In this document: one piece after another, positions 19,198-29,428 of the stretch
Layout: each line of letters begins with the position of its first letter
How positions within the stretch are numbered: position 1 is the stretch's first letter
Source: Cladosporium sp. IMV 00045
Lineage: Eukaryota; Ascomycota; Dothideomycetes; Cladosporiales; Cladosporiaceae
DNA: 64,000 nt
Reading direction: 5' to 3'
NCBI GenBank assembly: GCA_001931905.2
Contig: MSJI02000232.1
Location: 29,367-93,366, forward strand
Notes under the pieces: model-generated
Told to the model about the DNA's origin: nothing
Seen by the model: the letters and a program-made list of their open reading frames with translations, nothing else
Databases searched by the model: none
Program-made: the position numbers and the translations under genes

Positions 19198-20945
19198 TCA
19201 TTCATCGCTGTCGCTTTCTTGCACAACACGCCGCTTTTTAGCTCGACCGGCCATTGCATGTGTGTCTTCCATGTCAGAAATCACAACGTCTTCGTCCTCA
19301 TCGTCAATATTGACTACAGTACGCGGAGCTCTCGGTGTGTCATCATCATCCTCCTCCACGTCATCCTCGACCATGTCGTCTGACTCCATCTGAATAGGAG
19401 CTTGCTTCGCTCGAGGTTTAAGCCGACCGCCTCTCTTTGCCGGTTTGCCAAAGTTCTGCGTATCGGGCAAGGAGGACGAAAACGTCTCGATGGGATCATC
19501 GCTCTTCGCTACGAAATCATCGAGCTCGCTGTCTGCCTGCTCCTCTTCCTCCTCACCACTTGTGTCGTGTGAGCCCAAGTCGATGCCCTGTGTGCCAATT
19601 CGCATGTCTGCCGGCGTTGGCTCAGGGCTTGACTCTTCCCCTTCCATGGCATCGGACCCGTAGGCGGTTTGACGTGGCGCAGGTCGCTTCTTTGGTTGGC
19701 GGCCGCGAGGAGTCTTAGCTTTCGGTGCTGATTTTGCTATGGGAGCCTCTGGAAGCTCGTTCTCTGCGAGATCGTTCTCGGCGCCATCTGCGATGATTGC
19801 TCGGTTCACCAGTCGTGCTCGGAAACCAGTCAAGTCTTTCAGGTCCTCGTGGTCCAGGAGATCTTTCATCTTGTTGACACGTTCCTCGTCTATGTCACGT
19901 ATGATTTGCATGGCTTTCGACACATTCACAGCAGCTCTGCCATGAGCGACGTACTTGTGTCCTCCAAGCTGTCGAAATGATGCCGGAAACCTAGAAGGAT
20001 CGGGAGCCTGTATCACCTGGTTCTCGCCGCCGTCATTTGTCGACGCATACTTTCGTTCCAGTTCACGCTGTTGCTCTCTACTAAGGAGAACATCATCAAT
20101 GAAAGGTATCTGTGCTGGTTCGGGCACAGGTGAGGCCGCTTTTGCCTTGGTCTTTGCCGGCGTTTTCTTCTTTGCTGCTGCTGTCTGCTTGGGTGCTTGT
20201 GCACTTTCGCCTTCTTCCACATCCGAATCCATACGGCTCGCACTCACGAAGCCCGTCCGAACGTTGTCTGGCATGTGGAATTTCTTGGGTGGTTTCTTGA
20301 CCTTGCCCTTGCCCTTCCGTTTGCGGTTCTTTTCATTCAGATCACCAGGTTGTGTGTTCTCTGTCGGGATATCAATGATACGCTTGTCGACCACGGGCTT
20401 CACCTCTTTCGGCAAGATGCGAGGGCTCTGGTCATCGCGGTAACTGTATTTTGTATCATCGGCGATACTCTTCTGAATCCATGCGTAGTTGTCTTGAGCT
20501 TTGGCATAGTCGTTCTCCTCTTTGCCGCGCATCAGAAGCAGTTGGACTCTGCCGACGCGCTTGCGTCCAGTACGTCCAATTCGCTGGAGCATTCTGACTG
20601 GAGATGCAGAGGCATCATAGCAAACAATGAGGTCGACGTCACCAATGTCCAGACCCTCTTCACCGATCGAGGTCGCTACAAGAGTGTTGAACTTTCCGGC
20701 CTTGAAGTTTTGAATCACTTCGTTTTGCTTCTTCTGATTCATGCCTTCTGAAGATTTCGAGCTTGCTTGTCCTACGAACTCCTGGGGACGGATCATAGGT
20801 TCGTTTCGTTTGAGCACTCTGCAGATATCCTGTGTGCTGTCACGGTAAGAGGCAAACACCATGATTCTGGTCGGTCGGGGTGGAGGACCAGGGCCCTCGC
20901 GGCCTTCTCCAGCATCCAGAAAGTGGTTGAGAACCACTTCACGGA
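19198..20945 (-). CDS. MPH1: MPH1 DNA helicase, C-terminal fragment cut by the assembly gap
   Basis: The open frame of 582 codons (including stop) corresponds to about residues 668-1250 of the full gene at 36545-40414. It starts just before the second helicase domain and keeps the motifs IMVFASYRDSTQDICRVL, ATSIGEEGLDIGDVDLIVCYD and QRIGRTGRKR. The helicase segment is identical in protein to the full copy. The acidic and basic tail differs at about 35 positions, with indels only in multiples of three. There is no stop or frameshift. The N-terminal half with motifs I and II is missing because the sequence ends at the N run. It is either a 5'-truncated duplicate or, more likely, the end of a contig carrying the other haplotype of MPH1. 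Confidence 0.9.
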
Positions 20946-20965
20946 NNNNNNNNNNNNNNNNNNNN
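20946..20965. other. Assembly gap (20 N)
   Basis: A run of 20 undetermined bases joins a truncated MPH1 on the left to a truncated PhoD-like gene on the right. Both ends of the repeated segment coincide with it, so no sequence crosses the junction. Long frames that appear to read across it are artefacts. Confidence 0.99.
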
Positions 20966-23900
20966 CACACGATCAGCCTCGTGGCGCTGCAAACCTGCAC
21001 GGTGGCAAGCCAAACTTGCAAGATGCGCGTGTCGGTGGAGGAGCAAGAGCAGAGAGAGATGCCGCTATGCGACACCAAGCACCGGACCCAATCACTCGCG
21101 ATAGTGTCAAGACAGGACCGAACAATGCAGTGTCGTATAACATTCCACCTCAAACCGCGGCGGGTCAGCAAGCGCGGGAACAAGTCGGCTTCGACAAAGC
21201 AGGCGAGGAGAAGCATCATCATTTCAGAGATATGTTTCACCGGGACCATGGAGATCGACGAGCCTACACTCCTGGTTCAAAACCGCTTGAAGACTGGCGC
21301 AAAGCTGGTATTGCGAAGCTTACCCTGGCCGACCTTGACTTGGACGACATCCCACCACCGCAGCCTCCTGTTCAAGCGCAAACTGAAGACAGAGACGCGA
21401 CTTGGTGGGAAAAGAGCAATACCCGAAGGGCCAGTACGACTGGCACCCGGACAAGCTCCACACAATATGAAGGCCCGTTCGAGGAAGAAGCTCAGAGTTT
21501 CCGCCCTGCTCTTTTCTTGAAGTGTGGTCCACTTCTGAGATATACTGGCATGCGACAAGAGACAAGCACAGGTACGGGTCGGCCGAGAGAGGTCTGGCGT
21601 GGTAGCATCATGATCGTGACCGAAGACAATGCCTCCGAATACCCAACTCCGCCCACTCTACGCATGTTTGCTCAGCCTATGGAACTCACCCACCCTCCAG
21701 ATGCCGACAATGTGGAGATTCCACCCGAAGAGGAAGATCCTCTGGCTGGCCAAGTCAAGGTGTCGCGAACTGGACGCCCACTCTATGTTCGTCCCGCTCA
21801 CGATATTGAACCGAATGTCGACCTCAGCCGTGAAGAGAACAACTACGGTCTCTTCTCCGCCACACGCCCGCCTCTGTTAGGTCCTCAGTCAGTCTCTGGT
21901 TCGGAAGATCGCCCAAGCACCAACCAGCGCATTGCGTTCCAGGACAAATCTCGCATCAAGCGCCGCGACGGTGAGAAGTTAAACAAGTACCGTGAGGTTA
22001 AAGCTCACCGTTTGCACGCTGAGCGCGGCCTTACTTTCTGGCGCTTCAACCTGGAAATCGAGCTCGGTCCTCAACAAACGCGCATTGCCTATCGCATCAA
22101 CCGCGGGCCAGCAATCGGTTTCTGGGTGCCGCCCCGTGGCGAGACTATGAACATCATGTTCCATTCTTGCAACGGTTTTTCCCTTTCCGTCGAGCCTGAC
22201 AACTTCTCTGGCCCCGATCCTCTCTGGCGTGATGTGATGAATCGCCACCAACACCGTCCCTTCCATGTCATGCTCGGAGGCGGAGACCAGATTTACAACG
22301 ACGCCGCCATGCGCGACACCGAACTCTTCAGGGAGTGGCTTCAAATTAAGAATCCAGAGCACAAGCACAGCGCGGAGTTCAGTGAAGACATGCAAGACGA
22401 ACTGGAAGAATTCTACCTCGACCGCTACGCCATGTGGTTCTCGCAAGGTCTGTTCGGCATGGCTAACAGCCAGATCCCCATGGTGAACATCTGGGACGAC
22501 CACGATATCATCGATGGCTATGGCTCCTACCCGCATCACTTCATGAGCAACCGCGTCTTCACCGGTTTGGGTGCTGTGGCTTTCAAGTATTACATGTTGT
22601 TCCAGCATCAGTCTCTTGTCGCGGAGACGGAGCAGGAAGAGCCCAGTTGGCTACTCGGCGCCAGCCCCGGACCCTACATCAACGAACGGAGCAGGAGCGT
22701 GTTCATGCACCTCGGTCGCAAGGTGGCTTTCTTGGGCTTGGACTGCCGGACGGAGAGGATGCGTGACGAGGTTTTGAGCCAGGAGAGTTACGATGTGATC
22801 TTCGATCGTTGTCGAGACGAAATCAAGCAGGGCGAGACTAAACACCTTATGGTCATGCTTGGCGTCCCTATCGCCTACCCTCGCCTCAACTTTCTGGAGA
22901 ACCTCCTGACGAGCCGAGTCATGGATCCTGTCAAGGCCATCGGTCGCACTGGTGCTCTCGGCGGCTTTGTGAACAAGTTTGACGGTGGCGTCGAGATTCT
23001 GGATGATCTCGACGACCACTGGACGGCGAAGCACCACAAGGCCGAGCGCAACTGGTTCATCCAGGAGCTCCAAGAGCTTGCTGCGGAGAAGAGTGTGCGT
23101 GTCACCATCTTGGGTGGCGATGTGCACTTGGGTGCTGTCGGACAGTTTTACAGTAACAAGAAACTCGGCATCCCGAAGGACCAGGATCACAGGTACATGC
23201 CCAATGTGGTGAGCTCGGCCATCGTGAACACGCCGCCTCCCGTCATGATGGCAGATGTCCTCAACAAGCGCAACAAAATCCACCATCTAGACCCCGACAC
23301 TGATGAGGACATGATTCCGATGTTCGAGCGTGACGTCGATGGTTCTAAGAGAAACAACACCCGTCTCCTGCCGCGTCGCAATTTCTGCGTCATCAGAGAA
23401 TACCGACCCGGCCACACGCCTCCAGCAAGCCCGACTCCACGAGCCTCTATGGATCAGGAGTTCGGTGAAAGATTCGAGTTCGGCCGAGGAAGAAACGCCC
23501 AGTACCCGCCTAGCAGCATGAAGCGCACCATGTCCCTCAGCGGTGCACCTGGAAGGCTGGTCCGTCGTTTGTCGGGTTCACGCAGCAAGAATCCGCCTTT
23601 GTCGTTGGGCCAGAACCAAGGCGGTATGCGTCGCTCGAGCTCCCAAGGTTCCGTCGGCGGTCCAGGCGGTCCCCTGCAAAGAAGCAGTAGCATGGGCGCC
23701 GCCCAAGACCCCAACGACCCGTCCTTCGACCCTCGCAGTCAATTCCGCCGTCGCCCTACGAATCTCAGCGTCAAAGAGGCCAGGAAGGCTGCCGCCAAGG
23801 GTGGCCTGGAGGGAACTCTTGAAGGTGTCGATCCGTCTGCCATCGACCTTGAAGGCGGCCTCGATGTCAGCTTGTGCATGGAAATAGATCAGAACGACCC

Positions 23901-24918
23901 AGCTGGCAGAACAGAGAAGTACCGTCTACTTGTCCCTGCTCTCTGGTACCAAGGCCCGGGAGATCCCAACACCGCTCCCTTCCGCAAGCCAAGCATCATG
24001 GAACGCATCCGCGGCCGACGTTCAGAAAGCCAAAACCGCGGCGCCATCATGCAAGACAGCCGCGATCGCTCATGGTCTCGCTCCCCAGACCGCGGAAGCC
24101 TGTCACCCAGCCGCGGTCCTTCCACAGACACGCGAGGTGCGTCGATGGACACTTCACACACCCCCCCTCAACACCAGCAAGGCGAACTCGCCGACCTCCA
24201 AGCCACAGCTACCGCTGCGGGCGGTCCCATGGGCAGGCGCCACTCGCAGCAAACCCGCCCCTCAACCGACATGCAAGACCCGCGCTCCCACGCCCCAAAC
24301 CTCTACCGACAAGGCTACGACGGCGCACCGCCTCCCATCGGTGACAACAGCCTCGCCCGCGGCGGTGGGGGGCCAAACAAACTGCAACGCAACAACTCCA
24401 TGCCCGGCACTTCCACCAACAACACAAACGGCCCCCGCCGCCCCAGTTTCACCAGCGGCCGCTTGGGCAGCTTATTCGGCCGCAACAAGCAGCGCAAAGA
24501 GAAGGAAAACGAAAACTACCGCGACGAGTACTTCAACCACAACACGCCCCCGCCCTCCTCCGACCAAAACCAACACCCCGCAGCGCCCAAACCGGACCCT
24601 TCGCGCCCTTACTTCTTCGACGACGACGAGGAAGCACATTCGAATTCCATCCCGTACTCGGACGAAGTCGGCAGCCAGCACCGCAGACCCGTGAGCACGC
24701 ACAAGGCAGGCATGCCGGTGCGTCGGCCCAGCAAGGCGGAGAAGTTTTTGGGTTTGGAGCCTGGTGAGGAGGATCGGAGGGCGGCGAGTCTGAGGGGTGG
24801 GGGCAGTATGTATAATGAGGGGACTTGGAATGGACTGGGGTATGATGAGGAGGATTATGAGTTTGACGATAACGTGCCGAAGAGGAAGGGGTGGAAGGGG
24901 ATTTTGGGGAGGGGTTGA
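20966..24918 (+). CDS. PhoD-related metallophosphatase, 5'-truncated second copy
   Basis: The frame opens at the gap in codon 418 of the full gene and runs without interruption to the stop at 24916-24918. The metallophosphatase core (GGGDQIYND, WDDHDIIDGYGSYP, GGDVHLGAVGQFY) is unchanged in protein. I count roughly 15 substitutions plus a few in-frame indels over ~1,300 residues, mostly in the disordered tail; for example NSNVNSTPYSDEVGRESG is shortened here. In the stretch matching 4921-5280 all 13 base differences are synonymous. The missing N-terminal 417 residues are lost to the gap, not to visible mutation. Function is as for the complete copy. Confidence 0.9.
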
Positions 24919-25134
24919 TGAGTTGATGTTTTTTTTTCTTTTTTGGTTATAAGAGGGTTTGGGAGGTTTGGATGCGGGTTATGTTGATATGTGTAAATGA
25001 GAATGAAGAGGGTGGGTTTCTGGAGGGTATGTGTATGTAACGTTTGTGCTTTTTATATATTTTGGATGAATTCGGTTATGATATATCGTGCATATACGTT
25101 TCTCTATACTCCTCTCATCTAGATATATCAACCC

Positions 25135-26484
25135 CTACAACTCATCCCTCTTCGCCCTCCTCCCCTTCCCCTCCTCAGCCTCTCCCGCCTCTGCTTCAAA
25201 AACCTTCTTCTTCGGATTCACCTTCTCATCCTCCCCCCTCTCCCTCAGAACCGTTCCATCCCCCCTCCTCACCTCCTCCTGTCCCTTTTCCGCCATCTTC
25301 CCGATCCCCTCACTGACCTCACCCCTCAATTCCCCATCCTTACCCACCTTCGCCCCCGCTCCTCCAGCGCCAGAACGCACGCCTCCAGAACGTGAGATAT
25401 CGTCCGCCATGCCTTCGAAGCCGTGCGGTCGGCCTGCTGCGCTTGGTTGGACGATCAAAGGAGGGCGAGAGCTGCTCGCTGATGCCGCAGACTGTGCGTT
25501 GGAAACGGTGTAGGTTTCGGTTGTGATCACGCCAATAGCGCTGAGGAAGAAAACCGGCTTAAGCACCGTCCAATTCAGCACGAAACTAAAAACCTGCCAC
25601 AAAAACAACGGCAGCCTAAAGAACGGCCCGTAAAGCACGCGTCTGAAGATCAACCACCCAAGCGTCGCGAGCAGCACGTAAAACGCCGTCTCCAAATACC
25701 ACGTGTCGCTCTTCTGGCTGCGCAGCAGCGTCCCCAGCAATTCGCGGGATTTGTTCAGCACAGTGTCGAGGTCGGAGTATTTCTCCCCCAGCTCTTTGAG
25801 CGCCGCGCTGCTTTCGTCGAACGTCTCTTGCGCGAAGCGGGAGCGCGATAGTTCGGTTGAGAGGAGATCGGTGGTGCGGCGGAGGGCGCTGGTGACGTCG
25901 CTGGATTGCGCGACGAGGAGTTCGTCTTTCGTGAGGTGTTTTTGTTGCTGGCGCTTTTGGAGTGTTGAGCGGCCGGAGAAGAGGTCGGCGGTGCTGGCCG
26001 TGGACGTCGGGGTGGATGGGTCGGAGGCCCTTTGCAGGCTGGCGAAGAGGAGCTCGCGCTCTTTCGTTTTCGACTCGTCCGCGGCGCGTTTGGCGGCTAT
26101 TTGGGCACGGCGGAAGGCGCTGCGGGCGTTGTTGACGTCTTCTGAAAGGCGCGCGGCGGAGGCGAGGATGCGGTCGTGTTCTTGGTTTTTGCTGCTGCTG
26201 AGGCGGACGCTGTTGCTTCGCAGGCGGCCAGTGGGGGCTGCTTTTGTGGTGGGCGTGGAGTCTTCGATGTCGCCTCGAAGGAGCTCGAGGTCTTCTTCGA
26301 GTTGTTTGAGGCTTTCGTGGATGTCTTGCGCGAGCTCGATGCGCACGCTGTCTTCTTCGTTGTCGAGCGATTCGGCCCCGGGGGGGAAGGTGAGTTTGGA
26401 TAGGCGGGTGATGAGGTTGTTGGTTTGTTTCAGGGAGTCGGCGAGGTCGGCCAGGGAGGCGGAGAGGTGCGCTGTCGAGGTCAT
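25135..26484 (-). CDS. SEC20: SEC20 SNARE, right copy
   Basis: The frame encodes 449 residues from the ATG at 26484 (MTSTAHLSASLADLADS). It matches the left copy over its whole length, including the Sec20 domain, the membrane segment (TWYLETAFYVLLATLGWLIF) and the C-terminal KRDEL. Differences are scattered conservative changes and in-frame indels, such as VFFLSAIG for VFFFLSAIG and AEEGKGRR for a longer AEEAQKGRR. Here the upstream frame is not open, which argues that the shared ATG is the true start in both copies. It is convergent with the truncated PhoD-like gene. Confidence 0.9.
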   Translation of the reverse strand: MTSTAHLSASLADLADSLKQTNNLITRLSKLTFPPGAESLDNEEDSVRIELAQDIHESLKQLEEDLELLRGDIEDSTPTTKAAPTGRLRSNSVRLSSSKNQEHDRILASAARLSEDVNNARSAFRRAQIAAKRAADESKTKERELLFASLQRASDPSTPTSTASTADLFSGRSTLQKRQQQKHLTKDELLVAQSSDVTSALRRTTDLLSTELSRSRFAQETFDESSAALKELGEKYSDLDTVLNKSRELLGTLLRSQKSDTWYLETAFYVLLATLGWLIFRRVLYGPFFRLPLFLWQVFSFVLNWTVLKPVFFLSAIGVITTETYTVSNAQSAASASSSRPPLIVQPSAAGRPHGFEGMADDISRSGGVRSGAGGAGAKVGKDGELRGEVSEGIGKMAEKGQEEVRRGDGTVLRERGEDEKVNPKKKVFEAEAGEAEEGKGRRAKRDEL

Positions 26485-27118
26485 TGCATTTCTTTGTTTG
26501 GGTGTGTGGTTGCTGGCAAGGTGTCATATAAAGTCTGGAAGCGATGTCATAGTTGTGGATGGGGATCTTGAATCTCGCGGGGAAACAGCTGGGTGGTGAG
26601 GTGGCTTCGGCGGGCTTTGGAGTCGTTAATAAGGTAATAAGTGGACAACGATTCTTTGTTTGAAATGCAGCAAAGTGTCGATGTGATCCAACAATATTGG
26701 TTTTGAAATTGACTGTCTATAGTCTATGTGTGCCTCCTCCCTTTCAGACGCCTATACAATTGATCACCGCTTCGTTTAGCTTTCGCATTATTCATTCATG
26801 GCTTCTTGCAGCAACCGAGTAGATCGTTCAGTAGGCCACTTCTCCCCTGTTTGCTCTGCCTTTTGGGCATTATGTTGGCAGCCTCCAAATAATTCCACCT
26901 TAACAGGAATCGGTAAGTCTTTGGTTCAAATCTGCCATCTGCGCGGCCTTTCACGTCCTCGCGCAAGACATAGCATGCTTCGAAGGTGGCAAGTGGTGTC
27001 CTCTGGCGGCCCACTTCTCTCCCATTGCATAGGACTGATGCAGCATCTCTTTGCTATGCCGCTCGCCCCGTCTGAATTGACATCTCGTGGGCATGTCTCT
27101 GTTGTTCCACCTCAACGC
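26485..27118. promoter_or_regulatory. SEC20 5' region and PTC7 3' flank, right copy
   Basis: This is the counterpart of 9023-9620, 36 bases longer, with several insertions (for example around 26625-26640 and 26880-26935). No gene is recognised. A GGTTCAAATC string at 26933-26942 resembles a tRNA B box, but no cloverleaf surrounds it. Confidence 0.45.
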
Positions 27119-28384
27119 TCAAGTCTTTTCTCGCTCCCGCTTGCCCACAAACCCAACAACAACGCTAATGTCGTCGAGTTTCCCTCCCTCGATCGCCAGA
27201 CCTTCGTCCACCGCCTTTTCCATGAAAGGGCTCTCGGCGAACGGGTCTTCAGCAATCTGTCTCGCGGCAAGCACGAGCTCTTGCGCCAGAAACTTCATAC
27301 CATCCGTAGACACGCCTTGAGGGAGGTTGTTTTCACTTGCATGCGTATCCAGCCATTTGCGGAAAGACCCCAGGACGTTGGCGGAGATCTCGTGCTCCCA
27401 AAGGTTGTCAGTGACACCATCAGACATTGCAAGGACGAGGTCGCCTTCTTGCACAGAGACGGTATCCAAGACTGCGTTCTCTTCTGGTGTGTCTGGCGAA
27501 TTCGTCCCGAGTTGGCGCGGGCAGTCGAAGTAGTGCCATTGCTCTTTTGTAGAGAACACCACTTTGCCTCCGGCTTCTTCTTGCTCGTCAGCCGACCCGT
27601 GTCTGTTGCCTTTCACTGCGCCGTGGCTTTCATCCGGTCTGAGGACTAGCACCTTGCAATCTCCAAGCTGCGTTACATACAGCACCGGCGACTCGCCCTC
27701 CCAATGCAGTAATGCCGAGCACGCTGTTGTGGTTCCCAGCCATTCCGTCGGCGGACTCAGCGCCTCCTTCGTAGCCTCATAAGCCTCGGTCAGATAGCGC
27801 ACAGGATCCGGCTTCCCATGTCCCTCCGCCTGCTCGCCATCCACGCTCACTGCCGTGCTCGCAGCACCATATCCATCTTTCTCCGCCGCCGTGGCCCAAA
27901 AGTGAATGATCAGCCGACTCCACAGCGGCGCGTGCCCTCTTTCTTTCTGCGCCCACGCTCCAACGCCGTCGTTCGCCGCGAGGAAGTTCTCCGTGACGAG
28001 CATCGCGTCGTCTCCGTTCGTGACACCTAGGATCATCTCGCCGTTGACTTTCGGTCGGCGGTCGCGGCTGCGGTTGTGCGTGGAGAGCGGATCTGAGAAA
28101 GAGCCTGAAGGGGGAGAGAAGAAAGGCGGTGGGAATGGTCGAGAGGGCCGTTTGGCCCAGCCTGCGTAGCCGGTCAGGAAGTAGAAGGGCGACTTGCTGA
28201 TCGGTTTGTGGTCCTCGTCTGGCACTGGTGTGGTAATGCCGACTTGCGGGGAGCGGTTAGGAGAGCGTTTCTGCTCTTGTCGGGAACTGACTGTGTGGAA
28301 GGCATGTTGCTGGAGTCTTGTGGGTCGGACTATTCGTATCGTCGCATATTGTTGTTGGCATGTTAGCCGCCTAGATAGTAGCAT
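27119..28384 (-). CDS. PTC7: PTC7-type mitochondrial PP2C phosphatase, right copy
   Basis: The frame encodes 421 residues, the same length as the left copy. The order of PP2C motifs (NGDDAMLVTENF, DGVGAW, LGTTTACSALL, QLGDCKVLV, MSDGVTDNLW, DDISVVVGFVG) and the Arg-rich presequence-like start are the same. Amino-acid changes cluster in the presequence (HAFHTVSSRQEQ against HAFHTFRPQQEQ) and near the C-terminus (GGKLDDIS against GGKRDDIS, GKRERE against GERERE). The metal-binding Asp residues are intact in both, so neither copy looks dead. Confidence 0.88.
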   Translation of the reverse strand: MLLSRRLTCQQQYATIRIVRPTRLQQHAFHTVSSRQEQKRSPNRSPQVGITTPVPDEDHKPISKSPFYFLTGYAGWAKRPSRPFPPPFFSPPSGSFSDPLSTHNRSRDRRPKVNGEMILGVTNGDDAMLVTENFLAANDGVGAWAQKERGHAPLWSRLIIHFWATAAEKDGYGAASTAVSVDGEQAEGHGKPDPVRYLTEAYEATKEALSPPTEWLGTTTACSALLHWEGESPVLYVTQLGDCKVLVLRPDESHGAVKGNRHGSADEQEEAGGKVVFSTKEQWHYFDCPRQLGTNSPDTPEENAVLDTVSVQEGDLVLAMSDGVTDNLWEHEISANVLGSFRKWLDTHASENNLPQGVSTDGMKFLAQELVLAARQIAEDPFAESPFMEKAVDEGLAIEGGKLDDISVVVGFVGKREREKT

Positions 28385-29428
28385 ACTGGCAGCTGTCCGC
28401 CGGCTACGAGCTGTGGGAGCTCTGCAGCTATGTCGGCCTTCTGCGGCTGCATGCCCGAAGTGAAGAGGGAAAGAATGTGTATGCAGTAGTCGAAACTAGC
28501 GCAAAGGGTTTCTTATTGTTTGTTGTCGCATCGCGGTATTACCGGTTAGCTGCGATGTTGATAATCTGGTGACGTCCAACGACTCCGCTTCTCGGAGCTG
28601 ATGCCCAGCGACTTGCCGAAGTGCCGTCTGCATCCTCATGCGCATGCCCAACTTACTCCTGTCACTCTACATCAATATCAAAACCCGATCTCTGACTTGA
28701 TACGCGTTACCTACCAGGAGCCTCAACGTGGCAATGGAACTCGGGATCGTTGCCTCGAACGAGCGAGCTTTCCTAATGTGCCTTGGTCGGCATCCTCCGC
28801 CCCTAAATGCCAATTGAGATAGGAGGCGAAGATACTATCAGAAATATGGTATGGCCTCGTCTCCAATTCCCCTTGTGTGATGGGCATAGAGTCATGGTAG
28901 AGCAATATCATCGCTACTCGCTATTTAATCGCCTACGGCAAGGAACAGTTTGAAAGGACAGAAGGAGGACCAAATCCTCTTCTGTCCCACTGATGCCAAC
29001 AATCTTCGAGTAGGACACAGTAAACAAGACATGTCTAAGAAACATACACTCTCGCTGTCAGTTTCAGCAAAACAGCAAAGCGATTTACGTTGATGAAAAA
29101 GCTGATAAGACAATTGATTCTCTCTGTAGCTGTCGCTTCTGGCAGGTTATGCCAATGCCTCCAATAGCATCCCAAGGGCTGGTCTGATCGAAGGTGGCAT
29201 TCCTCGATTCTAGGCTATGATCCTTGCTTGGTGTTAGCCATGTTAGCCATCTCACCTGGAATGCTTGTGGCGAATTAACTATCTCTCCCACGGAATGCTG
29301 GCGGCTGGACAACAACGCGTCGAGTACGCAATGCCTATCTCGCGAGCCTTGTTCCTTTGAAGAAAATCGTCAAATCGTTCTCTAATCGTTTAGCCATCAT
29401 CAGCAATTATTCCTCGTTTGGCATTACG
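28385..29428. promoter_or_regulatory. Divergent promoter region PTC7 / GH16 gene, right copy
   Basis: This is the diverged counterpart of 10887-11987. Blocks shared by both copies, such as 28555-28625 and about 29170-29428, stand out against strongly changed sequence between them and are candidate control elements. No coding frame is supported. Confidence 0.45.

Larger units (their letters stand above)
3423..20945 (+). repeat. Left copy of a ~17.4 kb direct repeat
   Basis: This segment is repeated in the same orientation at 20966-38298. It begins inside codon 418 of the PhoD-like gene and ends inside MPH1, exactly at the N run. Alignment by eye gives base 3423 matching 20966 and base 20945 matching 38298. 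All five gene positions are collinear. Coding parts differ by a few percent, and intergenic parts differ more, with many indels. The left copy is 190 bases longer, mostly because of coding repeats in the GH16 gene and intergenic indels. Sequence left of 3423 has no second copy in the window. Confidence 0.95.

Noticed and set aside
19198..21249. A minus-strand frame of 683 residues extending MPH1 through the gap
   Set aside because: The extension beyond 20945 is antisense PhoD-like sequence. Only the 19198-20945 part is real MPH1.
20767..24918. A long plus-strand frame of 1,383 residues running across the N gap
   Set aside because: Its first ~60 codons are antisense to MPH1 and it is joined to PhoD-like sequence only through undetermined bases. 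It is a gap artefact, not a fusion gene.
26925..26950. tRNA B-box-like string GGTTCAAATC
   Set aside because: No A box, acceptor stem or cloverleaf pairing is visible around it, and the left copy lacks it.
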